The position numbers and the translations under genes are program-made. Under the pieces are notes generated by a model. It was not told the DNA's origin. It saw only the letters and a program-made list of their open reading frames with translations, and did no database searches. A stretch of DNA of 64,000 nt, taken from Ruminococcus champanellensis 18P13 = JCM 17042 (GTDB taxonomy: Bacteria > Bacillota > Clostridia > Oscillospirales > Ruminococcaceae). The stretch covers positions 2,455,252 to 2,519,251 of the forward strand of contig NC_021039.1 of assembly GCF_000210095.1 (NCBI RefSeq), given 5' to 3'. Shown here in pieces: positions 1 through 10,213 of the stretch. The number at the start of each line of letters is the position of its first letter. Within the stretch, counting starts at the first letter, position 1.

Positions 1-81
1 AAAACAGCACGCAGAGTATCATAGAACGCAGAATAGAAAATGGTCATCCAAAAAGCAGAACGGCAGAGCATAAAGAGACCC

Positions 82-108
82 AAAAAAGAAAAGGGGGGGC
101 GCACCCCC
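82..108 (-). terminator. Terminator of the nuclease-like gene
   Basis: Reading on the minus strand, five G, a TGCG-type loop and five C are followed by a T-rich run. It begins right after the stop codon of the gene ending at 109. Bases 1-81 hold nothing I can support. Confidence 0.6.
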
Positions 109-843
109 TCATCCCGCCCCTCTGCGGTAATACTTGGCATTCCCCCGCTGTTCCGCCGGCTGGATCAGCTCCAGATAGCACAGCAGATTCAACAGCATCC
201 GGGCAGTGTCCCGGCGCATATGTCCCGCCTGTGCAATCTCCCGGCTGCCGAACACCTCCGGCACATCCGCCGGAAAAAGCTGCATGTAATCCGCCGGGCA
301 GTCAAAATGCACCTCCTGCATCAGGGCAAGAGGAATCCGGTCCAACCGGGTGCTGCGGCGTTTCCGATCCTTTCCCACTCCGTCCAGCAGCCGCTGCTCC
401 TCCGCCTCCACCACGCAGATGCAAAAGTGAAACCGGGGATTGTCTAGCATATACTTCAAGGCGTACAGCTCCGGCACCGCATCGGTCAGCCGGAGCTTCC
501 CCGGGGCACGGGTGCGGGATACGGGTACGCCCTCCGGCGTGTACCATGCCACCCACTTTTTCCCGATGAGGGGATGCACCACCGTCACCGGGCATGCCTC
601 CAGAAATGCGTCCAGCTTGGGGATCAGCTTGAACAGGCTCCGGGACTGGATCTCGATGACCCCGTGCTCCCCCACCGCATCCGCCACAAAGCCCCCAAGG
701 GGCTGCTCATGGTTTTCCGGGCAGGGTTCAAAATAATACTTCAGTGCCGCATGCAGGGACTTTTCCCCCAGGGTGCCGATGCCCCCCTGTCCAAGCCGTG
801 CCGCCGCCCAGGCGCAGGCACTGGCAAATGCCTCCTGATCCAT
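109..843 (-). CDS. Orphan PD-(D/E)XK nuclease-like / winged-helix protein
   Basis: Unrecognised 244-aa soluble protein. The N-terminal half shows the spacing of a restriction-endonuclease-like core: helix Glu27 (LGEKSLHAALK), Asp55 (FVADAV) and Glu64-x-Gln66 (VIEIQS), with Gln in place of the usual Lys. The C-terminal ~50 residues (SREIAQAGHMRRDTARMLL onward, ending in a basic NAKYYRR) look like a winged helix. I infer a DNA- or RNA-binding nuclease-type protein, but no family name is certain and activity is unproven. The start follows AAGGAGG with a 5-nt spacer. It is a single-gene unit with its own promoter and terminator; no methylase or other defence gene is next to it. Confidence 0.6.
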   Translation of the reverse strand: MDQEAFASACAWAAARLGQGGIGTLGEKSLHAALKYYFEPCPENHEQPLGGFVADAVGEHGVIEIQSRSLFKLIPKLDAFLEACPVTVVHPLIGKKWVAWYTPEGVPVSRTRAPGKLRLTDAVPELYALKYMLDNPRFHFCICVVEAEEQRLLDGVGKDRKRRSTRLDRIPLALMQEVHFDCPADYMQLFPADVPEVFGSREIAQAGHMRRDTARMLLNLLCYLELIQPAEQRGNAKYYRRGAG

Positions 844-864
844 ACCATCCCTCCTTGTATCCCC

Positions 865-893
865 ACTATAGCATGCCGCCGGAACAAAGTCAA
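865..893 (-). promoter_or_regulatory. Sigma-A promoter of the nuclease-like gene
   Basis: Minus strand TTGACT, 17-bp spacer, TATAGT, about 20 bp before the ribosome binding site. Confidence 0.65.
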
Positions 894-927
894 AGCGGAA
901 CCGACAGCAAGCCGATTCCGCCCTGGT

Positions 928-3036
928 TTATGCATTTCCCGTATTTGCTTTGGGATCAAATCCCCCGAAGCCGCCGGGGGGTGTTTTTCCCTCCTGTGTG
1001 GGATCAAACCCATCCGGAGGTGTCATATCCTCCGGCGGCTCCTGCCCGTCAAAGGAGGGACGGGTGCCCTGTTCCTGTCTATCCGGAGGCATCATGCCAT
1101 CCTGTCCGCCGGGGAAACCGCCTCCCCGGGGATTCATGCCGCCCGCATTGCTGCCTGCGGTGGTGATCCTGTCAGATACAGTAAAGCTGGTCAGCTCCGT
1201 GCCGCCGGTGCAGTCCCCTCCCGTATACAAGCCATCGGTTTCCGTGCCGGAGCAGCTGCCCCCCAGGGTCACCGTATAGGTTTCTCCCTCCTGCAGGGCA
1301 GGAGCACTGAATACCACATGCTGGTACTGCTTTTCCGGAGCAAAGGCGCACAGCACCTGCCCATCCGAGTCCGTAATGGTCAGCAGAGTGCCTGCCTGCC
1401 GGGTGCCCGTGCCGATGGCTGCCGCATACTGACCGGAGGTATCCTCCGGGATCTCCGCCATGCCGCTGCTGCCCACTGCCAGCAGGAAGCCTCCATTCAC
1501 CACAATACCGGTTTCGCTGTCCAGGGCACCGTTGGCGGAATCCGTCGGGCCGCACACCAGCACCGTGCCGCCGCTGATGATGACCCCGTTGTTGGAGTCA
1601 ATGCCATCGCCGCCGGCGTTGATGTACACATAGCCGCCGCTGATCTCCAGCTTGGCGTCCTGATCCACCATACCCATGCCGCCGAAGCCGCCGAATGCGG
1701 TCTGCACATAGCCGGTGGTCTCCCCCTGTGCGGAGGTATCCGCCGACAGGCTGCCTGCGGCATTCAGACCGTCATCGCTGGCAGTGATATGCACTGTGCC
1801 GCCCTGGATGTACAGCTCCACCGCCTCCAGGCCTTCATAGCTTTCCTCGATGCGGATGTCCCCGTTCTGCACGGTAAGGCTGCTGTCCGCATGGACACCG
1901 TCACCCCCGGTGCGAATGGTGATCTCTCCTCCCGCAAGGGTCATGGAGCCGTTGCTGTGCAGCCCGTCATCCTGCGCATCGATGGAAATGGTTCCGCCGG
2001 CGATGTACAGCTCCGTGCCTGCCTTCATGCCCTTGGTGCTGACGGTTTCCGTACCGGTATCCGTCTGGGTCTGCTGTCCGAAGCCCGGCATGCTTTCCTG
2101 GTGAGGCTCTGCATTGGCACTGCCCCCTCCGGCGGTGATGGTCAGATCCCCTCCGGTGACTGCCAGACAGGTTTCCGCCTGGATCCCGTCCTGCCCGGCA
2201 TCCACGGTGATCTGTCCGTCAGAGATCACCACATTGCCCTTCCGGCTGTCCGTGTCATTGCTTGCCCGGATCCCGTCTCCCCGGGCATCCACCGTCAGGG
2301 TACCTCCGGCGATGAGCACCGCATCCTTGCCCTTGAGCCCGTGATTTGCCGCCATCACCCGGATGCTGCCGCTCACAATGCACAGGGTATCCTTGCTCTG
2401 GATCCCGTTGGCATACTGCCCGGTAACCTGCAAGCTGCCCTTCCCGTTGATGGTCAGATCGGATTTGGCAAACAAGGCGGCATTTGGCTCGGTGTTTTCT
2501 TCATCCGTAAAGCTGGTATAGGTCTTGCCGTCCGTAATCTGATTGCTGCTGCCCTCTGCCAGGGTCAGCACCACCTTTTTGGCGTCCATCACCTGCACCG
2601 GAGCGGTGGCATCATTGGACAGGGTCACACCATTCAGCACCAGATGCACCGTATCCTTGGGAGCATCCACCCGCAGCACCCCATCCAGGGTGCCGCTGAC
2701 CACATAGGTGCCTGCCTGGGTGATGGTGACAGTGTTGCCCTCGATGGTCACGCCTTCGCCGGATGCCTGTACCGTATCTCCGGACAGGGTGACCTGTACG
2801 GCGGAATCCTCCCAGCTATCATCCAGATCCTCCGGATCCAGGGTCAGGGGCAGCAGGGATGTCGCCTGCAAAGCCCCCGGCTGCTCCGCCTGTACTGGAT
2901 CCGTGGAATCCCCAGCGGAGGATCCGGCAGCGGTCCGGGTACTGCTGTCCCCGGAATCCGCCTTGCTGCATCCGGACACAAGCCCGGCGCACAGGATCAG
3001 GGCAGTCAGAAATGCAAAATAAGCTTTATGTTTCAT
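928..3036 (-). CDS. Beta-helix lipoprotein, Cthe_2159-like carbohydrate-binding family (DUF4353)
   Basis: Secreted lipoprotein of 702 aa. The signal peptide ends in the lipobox LVSGC, so it should be anchored to the outer face of the membrane. Most of the protein consists of short repeated units of the type GGxxxIxAxxDGIxS (many ITAGGD, DGIQAE and DDGLHSNG variants), the pattern of a right-handed parallel beta-helix. The family reference, Clostridium thermocellum Cthe_2159, binds cellulose and polygalacturonate; a similar role here is inferred. The last ~70 residues are a Gly/Pro/Asp-rich tail. The start at 3036 is chosen because AAAGGA lies 8 nt upstream and the signal peptide begins there; in-frame ATGs further upstream lack this. 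Confidence 0.8.
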   Translation of the reverse strand: MKHKAYFAFLTALILCAGLVSGCSKADSGDSSTRTAAGSSAGDSTDPVQAEQPGALQATSLLPLTLDPEDLDDSWEDSAVQVTLSGDTVQASGEGVTIEGNTVTITQAGTYVVSGTLDGVLRVDAPKDTVHLVLNGVTLSNDATAPVQVMDAKKVVLTLAEGSSNQITDGKTYTSFTDEENTEPNAALFAKSDLTINGKGSLQVTGQYANGIQSKDTLCIVSGSIRVMAANHGLKGKDAVLIAGGTLTVDARGDGIRASNDTDSRKGNVVISDGQITVDAGQDGIQAETCLAVTGGDLTITAGGGSANAEPHQESMPGFGQQTQTDTGTETVSTKGMKAGTELYIAGGTISIDAQDDGLHSNGSMTLAGGEITIRTGGDGVHADSSLTVQNGDIRIEESYEGLEAVELYIQGGTVHITASDDGLNAAGSLSADTSAQGETTGYVQTAFGGFGGMGMVDQDAKLEISGGYVYINAGGDGIDSNNGVIISGGTVLVCGPTDSANGALDSETGIVVNGGFLLAVGSSGMAEIPEDTSGQYAAAIGTGTRQAGTLLTITDSDGQVLCAFAPEKQYQHVVFSAPALQEGETYTVTLGGSCSGTETDGLYTGGDCTGGTELTSFTVSDRITTAGSNAGGMNPRGGGFPGGQDGMMPPDRQEQGTRPSFDGQEPPEDMTPPDGFDPTQEGKTPPGGFGGFDPKANTGNA

Positions 3037-3045
3037 ACAACTCAT

Positions 3046-3083
3046 CCTTTCGGCATCACCTTGATGCATATCCCCCCGAAAGG
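3046..3083 (-). promoter_or_regulatory. Leader hairpin covering the Shine-Dalgarno sequence
   Basis: In the 5' leader of the beta-helix lipoprotein, CCTTTCGG (3076-3083 on the minus strand) can pair with CCGAAAGG (3046-3053), enclosing an inner GCATCA/TGATGC stem. The distal arm contains the AAAGG of the ribosome binding site, so folding would hide it. No known riboswitch class is recognised. Confidence 0.5.
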
Positions 3084-3171
3084 CTGTTCTCTCTGTTTGT
3101 GTTGTATTCAGTGTACCCCTTCTTTGTGGGCATTTGGTGATAAAATCCGGGAAAGTACCCGAAAACCCGCC

Positions 3172-3200
3172 TTGACATTCCGGATGGATGCGGGTATACT
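3172..3200 (+). promoter_or_regulatory. Consensus sigma-A promoter of the M24 peptidase
   Basis: TTGACA (3172-3177), 17-bp spacer, TATACT (3195-3200), followed by a short leader and AAGAGG ribosome binding site. Confidence 0.85.
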
Positions 3201-3233
3201 AAAGGCAACCCCACAGAAAAGAGGATGGATCAT

Positions 3234-4319
3234 ATGAATCAGTTACCGAACATTGCCGCCATGCTCCGGGCACAGCAGGTACAGGCGCTGCTGCTGACCA
3301 ACGATGCCCCGGAAAGCATCCAGTACGCCACCGGATTCGGGGGTCTGGAGGGCATGGTGCTCATCACCGCCGCCGGCAAGGGCTTTGTGCTGACGGATTC
3401 CCGGTATATCGAAGCTGCCCGGGCACGGCTCACGCCCCTGGGCTTTGCGGTTTCCGTGCCCCCCCAGGGAGGTCCCTCCGCCCCGGCGCTCCGGGCGCTG
3501 CTGGAGGGGGAACAGATCACCCGGCTGGCGTTCCTTGCCCAGTGCATGTCCGTCCAGACCCATCAGCGGCTCACCGCCGCCCTGCCGGACTGCACCCTGG
3601 AGCCTTTGGGAGAGGGGCTGACCCGGCTGCGGCAGATTAAGGATCAGGACGAGATCGCTTGCCTGCGGCAGGCGCAGCGCATTGCGGAGGAGGCATTTGA
3701 CGCCCTGCTGGGGCAGATCAAGCCCGGCATGCAGGAGAAGGAGCTTGCCGCCCTACTGGAGTATGAAATGGCAAAGCGTGGGTCGGAGCGTCCCTCCTTT
3801 GATACCATCCTGATCTCCGGCGCCAAGACCAGTATGCCCCACGGAATGCCGGATACAAAGCCGGTTGCCGCCGGGGAGTTCATCCTGGTGGATTTCGGCG
3901 CCGTGGTCAACGGCTATCACTCGGACATGACCCGTACCTTTGCCCTGGGCAGTGCCACGGAGCGGATGCGCACCGTGTACAGCACCGTGCTTGCCGCCCA
4001 GGAAACCGGGATCCGCATGCTCCGGGCAGGGGTATCCTGCGATCAGCCCCACCTGGCCGCCCACCAGGTGATCCGGGACGCAGGCTTCGGGGACTGCTTC
4101 GGTCACGCCCTGGGGCACTGCGTGGGACTGGAGATCCACGAGTCTCCGGCATTGAGTCCCAGAGCCAAGCAGCACCTGGAGCCGGGCATGGTCATCACCG
4201 TAGAGCCGGGGATCTACCTGCCGGGAGAATTCGGGGTGCGGATCGAGGATCTGCTGCTGATCCAACCGGACGGGGCGGAGGATCTGACCCACACGCCAAA
4301 GAAATTATTGATCCTGTAA
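3234..4319 (+). CDS. Xaa-Pro aminopeptidase / M24B metallopeptidase
   Basis: Cytosolic 361-aa peptidase expected to remove N-terminal residues preceding proline. A creatinase-like N-terminal domain (~1-130) precedes a pita-bread catalytic domain. The metal ligands are visible: Asp in LVDFGAVVNGY and HSDMTRTF, His in HALGHCVGLEIHE, Glu in TVEPGIY, and Glu in GVRIEDL. Length is normal for PepP/YqhT-type enzymes. The ATG at 3225 lies 1 nt from GAGG, so the ATG at 3234 is preferred. The gene is monocistronic and shares a two-way terminator with convergent gdhA. Confidence 0.9.
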   Translation: MNQLPNIAAMLRAQQVQALLLTNDAPESIQYATGFGGLEGMVLITAAGKGFVLTDSRYIEAARARLTPLGFAVSVPPQGGPSAPALRALLEGEQITRLAFLAQCMSVQTHQRLTAALPDCTLEPLGEGLTRLRQIKDQDEIACLRQAQRIAEEAFDALLGQIKPGMQEKELAALLEYEMAKRGSERPSFDTILISGAKTSMPHGMPDTKPVAAGEFILVDFGAVVNGYHSDMTRTFALGSATERMRTVYSTVLAAQETGIRMLRAGVSCDQPHLAAHQVIRDAGFGDCFGHALGHCVGLEIHESPALSPRAKQHLEPGMVITVEPGIYLPGEFGVRIEDLLLIQPDGAEDLTHTPKKLLIL

Positions 4320-4325
4320 ACGCAA

Positions 4326-4356
4326 AAAAGCGGAATGCACGAAGCATTCCGCTTTT
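4326..4356. terminator. Bidirectional terminator between M24 peptidase and gdhA
   Basis: A-tract, GCGGAATGC, 5-nt loop, GCATTCCGC, T-tract; perfect 13-bp palindrome arms serve both convergent genes. Confidence 0.85.
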
Positions 4357-4373
4357 GTTTCGGATCATCCGGA

Positions 4374-5729
<1,356 letters not shown>

Positions 5730-5778
5730 TTAAAACCTCCTAAATATTTTTCAGCGCATCCCTGCTCTGATAGTTTCT

Positions 5779-5807
5779 ATTATACTACTTTACTAGGCAA
5801 ATAGCAA
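5779..5807 (-). promoter_or_regulatory. gdhA promoter
   Basis: Minus strand TTGCTA (5802-5807), 17-bp spacer, TATAAT (5779-5784). Confidence 0.85.
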
Positions 5808-5931
5808 GAATTTTTTTGCAGTTGTCGTGAAAAATGTATTCACCCACAGAACAGCTGTCCACCAAAGGACATCAATTCTACAGATTGCACAAAGGAAGGT
5901 TGAATCATGTGTGGAAAATGCAAGGAAATGT

Positions 5932-6792
5932 TCATCGTTTCTGACACAGCTTTTTAAAGTCCGTGGGGGTGCAGTGCTTGATCTCCTTGAAGCACCGGTT
6001 GAAGGTGGTCAGGCTTTTGAACCCTACCTGCATGGCAACCTCCGTCACCGGCAGTGCCGGATCCTGGAGCATCAGCTCCGCCGCCCGGATCCGGCGCTCG
6101 TTGATGTACTGCAAATAAGATATGGTGTTGTACTGCTTGAAAATCCGGGAGAAGTGATACTTGCTGTAGCCGGCGATACCGGCAAGGGTGTCCAGGGAAA
6201 TGTTGTTCATGTAGTTGCTGTCGATGTATTTCAGCACCAGACTGAACTTTTCGTTGTATTCCTCCACCTTGTCGCTGCTGCAGTCCAGCTGCGCCGTTTT
6301 TTCGGTCAGCTGCCGGGTTCGCAAAGCAATCAGCAGCCGCACCAGCAGGCTGTAGATCCGCACCTCCGCCAGCTCCGAGCCGGAGAAGTATAGAGAAAAA
6401 ATTTCCAGCATGGTTTTTTTGGCAACAGCCTGCAGCTCGCTGCCGTAGCTTTCATCGATCAGCACTGGTGCCTTTAGCCCCCGCATAATGGAGTCGAACA
6501 CGGGCTGCGCCCCCAGCAGGCTGTTGTCACACTGGAGGATCAGCCGCTCCCCCTCACAGGCAAACAGATGGTGCAGCTCCCCGGGGGGGATGAGGAACAC
6601 CTCGTTTTCCCGGATCACATATTCCCGATCCCCGATCTCCAGCCGGTAGCACTTGCGCAGCGGCATGATGATCTCGATCTCCTGGTGCCAGTGTACCGGA
6701 TATTCTTCATACTGGGTATTGTGGTAGAGCATGATACACCGTTTTTCTTCATATTCCACGGTTTCATAGTCGCCGGACAGATGCTTGATCAT
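5932..6792 (-). CDS. AraC-family regulator with cupin sensor domain
   Basis: 286-aa transcription factor. The N-terminal half is a cupin-like sugar-sensing domain (YPVHWHQEIEIIMPL and FLIPPGELHHLF); the C-terminal ~100 residues hold the two AraC helix-turn-helices (SLDTLAGIAGYSKYHFSRIF and VTEVAMQVGFKSLTTFNRCF). It lies 146 bp downstream of the xylanase/esterase gene in the same orientation and has its own promoter. Control of plant-polysaccharide genes is a reasonable guess from position, not shown. The start at 6792 follows AAAGGAG with a ~10-nt spacer. Confidence 0.88.
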   Translation of the reverse strand: MIKHLSGDYETVEYEEKRCIMLYHNTQYEEYPVHWHQEIEIIMPLRKCYRLEIGDREYVIRENEVFLIPPGELHHLFACEGERLILQCDNSLLGAQPVFDSIMRGLKAPVLIDESYGSELQAVAKKTMLEIFSLYFSGSELAEVRIYSLLVRLLIALRTRQLTEKTAQLDCSSDKVEEYNEKFSLVLKYIDSNYMNNISLDTLAGIAGYSKYHFSRIFKQYNTISYLQYINERRIRAAELMLQDPALPVTEVAMQVGFKSLTTFNRCFKEIKHCTPTDFKKLCQKR

Positions 6793-6818
6793 ATGCCCCT
6801 CACTCCTTTGCATAATTC

Positions 6819-6847
6819 AGTATACCATATGAAATGCTTTTTGTAAA
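6819..6847 (-). promoter_or_regulatory. Promoter of the AraC regulator
   Basis: Minus strand TTTACA (6842-6847), 17-bp spacer, TATACT (6819-6824), lying in the gap after the xylanase stop codon. Confidence 0.8.
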
Positions 6848-6938
6848 TACTGCACAATGGGGTTTCCCGTAAAAGGGAAATGGCGACCGCAAACGCAGCC
6901 GCCACAGGGGGATATATCAGATTGTAGTAGATGTCGGA

Positions 6939-9590
6939 TTAGTTGCAGGCGTTGTACAGGGTACCGCCCTTCAGCTCCTTGCCGTTTGCCGCAAACAGCT
7001 CGGAAACCGTTACGATCTGCCAGCCCTGGGATTTCAGATAGGGCGCCAGATATTCCATTGCGGTGGCAGTGGAATCATAGGTCTCATGGCACAGCACGAT
7101 GGCGTTGTCCAGCGTGCCGTTGCTCATGGCTGTCTTGATCTTGCTGATGATCTGGTCGCTGGTTGCCCCGTTCCAGTCCCCGGTGTCGATGCTGCAATTA
7201 ACCAGTGCCACATCGCTCAGTGCGGACTTTACGGTATCGTTCACGCTCAGATACGGCGGACGCATAACCGGAGAGGTGCCCTGCCCGGTGATGGCCTTGA
7301 TCTTGTCGGAGGTGGTATCGTACTCCTTGCGGATCTCCGCTGCGGACAGCTTGGTCAGATCCGTGTGGGAGGTGAAGTGGTTTGCGATCTCCATGCCCAG
7401 CTCATAGGCACGCTTGATCTCGCCCTGGTTGCTGCCGTTGATCCAGTTGCCAACGTAGAAGAAGGTGGCGTGGAAGCCGCTGTTTGCAATGGCGTCCTGA
7501 ATCCGGATGGAATAATCGGTGGAAGCAGTGCCCACTGCGCCGTCGTCAAAGGCAATGGCAACCATGGGCTTGGATTTGTCGATCCAGGAAATATCTACAG
7601 TGCCTGCCGCCGGGGTAGGTGTTGTGATATTTCCCACCTTGCCGCCGCCGGTTACCACGGAGGACGCAGTACCGGAGGCAGCAGCCACTGCCTCATCCAG
7701 GTACAGATCCGTGGTGCTGTCTACGGATTCTACATACAGCAGCAGATCGGACGCCCCTGCCGGGATCTTGTAGGATTTGTTCTCCAGCTTGGTCCAGGTC
7801 TTGCTGGCTGCGGTAGCAGAAGCCACTGTGTCATATGCGGTTTCGCCGTCAGCGTCCGTGTATTGCAGCGTCAGCCGCAGCTCCTCAGAAGAACCGCTTG
7901 CCTGCATAACAGCGGCACTGAAGCTGTAGCTGCTGCCCGGAAGAAATGTCTTGGTATCCAGTGTATAAGCCGCTCCCTGCCAGGTATCTGTTCTGCCGCT
8001 GATGCGCAGGGACTTGCTGCCGGAATAATAGGATTCGGAATCGGTGGACAGGGTGGTGTCCCCTCTGGAAACCCATCCGTCCTTCCCTGTTTCAAACGTA
8101 CTTTTGAAGTAGCCGGACTCAGAAGGCGTCACAGGCGTTGTGCCGCCCTGATTGCCCAGCAGGCTCCGCTTGAGCAGCGCCAGATCCATGGCGTTGATGA
8201 CCCCGTTGCCGTCCAGATCCGCTGCCTCTGCATTGGCAAGGGTGCTGGCCTTCCGGGTCAGATAATTCTGCAGTGCCTTCACATCCTTTGCATCCACCGT
8301 GCCGCTGCCGTCCACGTCACCCATGGTGGGAGTATCCGGCTGATCCGGCTGATCCGGCAGACCTGCATCGATCTTTGTGCCCTTCACTGCACCGATGGCC
8401 TCGTCCATGTAGAAGCTGTTGGTGCTGTCTGCGGTTTCCACATACAGCAGCAATCCGGTTGCCCCGGCAGGAATGGTGTAAGCGGTGTTTGCCAGTTGTA
8501 CCCACTCGCCCTTGGCGCCGGTTGCGGTTGCAATGGTGTCGTAGTTGGTCTCCCCATCCAGATCATACTGGAGGGACAGCTTGAAGTCGTCGGAAGCTAC
8601 TGCGTCCTGCATGGCAAGCACGCTGAAGCTGTAGGCGCTGCCGGGCTGGAAGGTGGCAGTGTCCAGGGTATAGCCCGCACCGTTCCAGGTATCGGTTCTG
8701 CCGGTGACTGCCAGGGACTTGCTGCCGGCTGCCGCTGCAGAGGAGGAATCCGTAACGGTGGAATCCCCTCTGGAGGACCAGTTGTCGGTATTCTTCTCAA
8801 AGGTACTGTGGAAGTAATAGCCGTTCTCGTCCGGCTCTACAGGATCCGGCTCGACCGGGTCGGGAATCTCGCCGCCTACGGACAGATTATTTTTATATAC
8901 CGTAGCCTTGCCGCTGCTCTGATACCCCTCAATATTCAGAGCCACTTCATACATTTTACCCATCTTCAAGCCCACCTGCTCCCACGCCTTGAAATGCTGG
9001 GAAACGGAGATCGTGCCCTCGATCTTGGTACCGTTTGCAGAGGGCTTGGACTGCCGCACGCTCCAGTACTGATCAAAGGTGGTATTTCCGTCAATGGAGG
9101 GCTGATTCTCTCTGACCGTCTTGTAAATGTCATAGGTGCCCCCGTCTGCGTACACCGTACCCAGTGCGGAGGTTGCCCCCGGCGGTCTCCAGCTGCCCCA
9201 GGTTTCAACGATGTAGTATTCGACCAGGGGATTCCGGGTCCAGCCGTACACGCACATGTAGGAGTTTCCGTTGGGCTGATAATCCACACCGTATTCGATG
9301 GTGATATTGCCCAGTTCCTCGTAGGTCTGGGTGCAGTCATACTTCTTGCCCTTGCGGAACAGACAGTTGTTGATGTTGCTCCACTCGCAGCTGAAGGTGC
9401 CCCCTCCGGTCAGGGTCATGCTGGTGTTGCCGTTGTCCTTCCACAGCTCATAGGCATAGCCGTCCTCGGTACCGGTCTTGTTTTCGGTAATGACCGTGGC
9501 TGCGGAAGCGGTAGGCAGCGGCGTAAAGGTCAGGCACACCGCCGCCGCCAGCAGACCGTGAAAAAATCTGCTGATGGTGTGTTTTCTCAT
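6939..9590 (-). CDS. Cellulosomal bifunctional xylanase/esterase: GH11-CBM22-dockerin-CBM22-CE4
   Basis: Secreted 883-aa enzyme. After a signal peptide (1-~31) comes a GH11 endo-1,4-beta-xylanase (~33-238) with nucleophile Glu124 (PLVEYYIVE) and acid/base Glu221 (IEGYQSSG). Two CBM22-type modules (~259-409 and ~494-644) flank a type I-like dockerin (~423-480) with calcium loops [12 protein letters not shown] and [12 protein letters not shown]. The C-terminal CE4 deacetylase (~669-869) has AFDDG, the HFTSH metal motif and MRPPY. It should cut xylan chains and remove acetyl groups while docked on a cellulosome. The start is set at [10 protein letters not shown], where the signal peptide begins; the ribosome site (GCGGGG) is weak. 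Architecture recalls R. flavefaciens cellulosomal xylanases. Confidence 0.92.
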   Translation of the reverse strand: MRKHTISRFFHGLLAAAVCLTFTPLPTASAATVITENKTGTEDGYAYELWKDNGNTSMTLTGGGTFSCEWSNINNCLFRKGKKYDCTQTYEELGNITIEYGVDYQPNGNSYMCVYGWTRNPLVEYYIVETWGSWRPPGATSALGTVYADGGTYDIYKTVRENQPSIDGNTTFDQYWSVRQSKPSANGTKIEGTISVSQHFKAWEQVGLKMGKMYEVALNIEGYQSSGKATVYKNNLSVGGEIPDPVEPDPVEPDENGYYFHSTFEKNTDNWSSRGDSTVTDSSSAAAAGSKSLAVTGRTDTWNGAGYTLDTATFQPGSAYSFSVLAMQDAVASDDFKLSLQYDLDGETNYDTIATATGAKGEWVQLANTAYTIPAGATGLLLYVETADSTNSFYMDEAIGAVKGTKIDAGLPDQPDQPDTPTMGDVDGSGTVDAKDVKALQNYLTRKASTLANAEAADLDGNGVINAMDLALLKRSLLGNQGGTTPVTPSESGYFKSTFETGKDGWVSRGDTTLSTDSESYYSGSKSLRISGRTDTWQGAAYTLDTKTFLPGSSYSFSAAVMQASGSSEELRLTLQYTDADGETAYDTVASATAASKTWTKLENKSYKIPAGASDLLLYVESVDSTTDLYLDEAVAAASGTASSVVTGGGKVGNITTPTPAAGTVDISWIDKSKPMVAIAFDDGAVGTASTDYSIRIQDAIANSGFHATFFYVGNWINGSNQGEIKRAYELGMEIANHFTSHTDLTKLSAAEIRKEYDTTSDKIKAITGQGTSPVMRPPYLSVNDTVKSALSDVALVNCSIDTGDWNGATSDQIISKIKTAMSNGTLDNAIVLCHETYDSTATAMEYLAPYLKSQGWQIVTVSELFAANGKELKGGTLYNACN

Positions 9591-9700
9591 GTTGACAAAT
9601 TCCCCGCTTTCGTATGATATTTTTTGCGCAGTCCCTCTCTTTGTCTGCGCCAAACGGATCCGCTGATGATGTGCCCAACAGTTTTTCCGTCGTTGTCTTT

Positions 9701-9729
9701 ATTTTATTGCATCTGCACAAAGTTTTCAA
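9701..9729 (-). promoter_or_regulatory. Promoter of the xylanase/esterase gene
   Basis: Minus strand TTGAAA (9724-9729), 17-bp spacer, TAAAAT (9701-9706). It leaves a leader of about 105 nt with no recognised riboswitch. Confidence 0.75.
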
Positions 9730-9802
9730 GTCGTTTATTGCGGAGAAATTTTTCGCCCGGTCATTTTTTGCTCTTAAAATGTTCATAATTTACCGGGCAT
9801 GC

Positions 9803-9829
9803 AAAAAGGCGCCCCCCGAAGGGAACGCC
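9803..9829 (-). terminator. Terminator of RNase P RNA
   Basis: Minus strand GGCGTTCCC, TTCG loop, GGGGGCGCC, then TTTTT; the GU pairs are tolerated. Confidence 0.75.
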
Positions 9830-9833
9830 CATG

Positions 9834-10178
9834 CCATGACCAGGCCGATAAGCCGAGTTCTGTCGTGTGCGATAATTTATCTAGGCGATCCGTCGCCGGA
9901 ACGCTCAAGCCGCCATTACACGCCTTTCCACCGAGCAGATGTTGAAAGACGGTACCAATAGACGTTGCATCGGGTAGGGTTTACATAGCAGTACGCTCTC
10001 ACGCACTCTGGTGGGCTCTTACCCCGCCTTTCCACCATCACCGCATTGCTGCGGCAGTATCTCTCTGTTGCACTAGCCCTAGGGTCGCCCCCGGCTGCCG
10101 TTAGCAGCTACCCTGCTCTGTGATGCCCGGACTTTCCTCACGGGAGTTGCCTCCCCCGCTATCGCATAGCCTGCTCAC
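9834..10178 (-). ncRNA. rnpB: RNase P RNA (class A)
   Basis: Catalytic RNA that matures the 5' ends of tRNAs. The minus strand carries the conserved GAGGAAAGTCCGGGC (10125-10139) near the 5' end, the internal GGTAAGAGCCCACCA segment, and CAGAACTCGGCTTATCGG near the 3' end. The ends are approximate and were set by the P1 pairing of CAGGC near 10170 with GCCTG at 9841-9845. About 345 nt, normal for the family. It has its own promoter and terminator. Confidence 0.93.
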
Positions 10179-10184
10179 CTGTTC

Positions 10185-10213
10185 AGTATACCCTATTTTC
10201 GGGAGCTTGTCAA
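10185..10213 (-). promoter_or_regulatory. rnpB promoter, overlapping the stop codon of the upstream gene
   Basis: Minus strand TTGACA (10208-10213), 17-bp spacer, TATACT (10185-10190). The -35 hexamer contains the TGA stop of the dockerin gene. Confidence 0.85.

Noticed and set aside
574-3237. 887-codon open frame on the plus strand
   Set aside because: It is antisense to the beta-helix lipoprotein and reflects GC-rich codon bias; the minus-strand protein has a signal peptide, lipobox and family repeats.
5907-5957. 16-codon peptide MCGKCKEMFIVSDTAF preceded by AAGGAAGG
   Set aside because: Looks translatable but runs into the end of the AraC gene; too short to support.
7086-9617. 843-codon open frame on the plus strand
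   Set aside because: Antisense shadow of the xylanase/esterase, whose minus-strand product has clear GH11, CBM22, dockerin and CE4 motifs.
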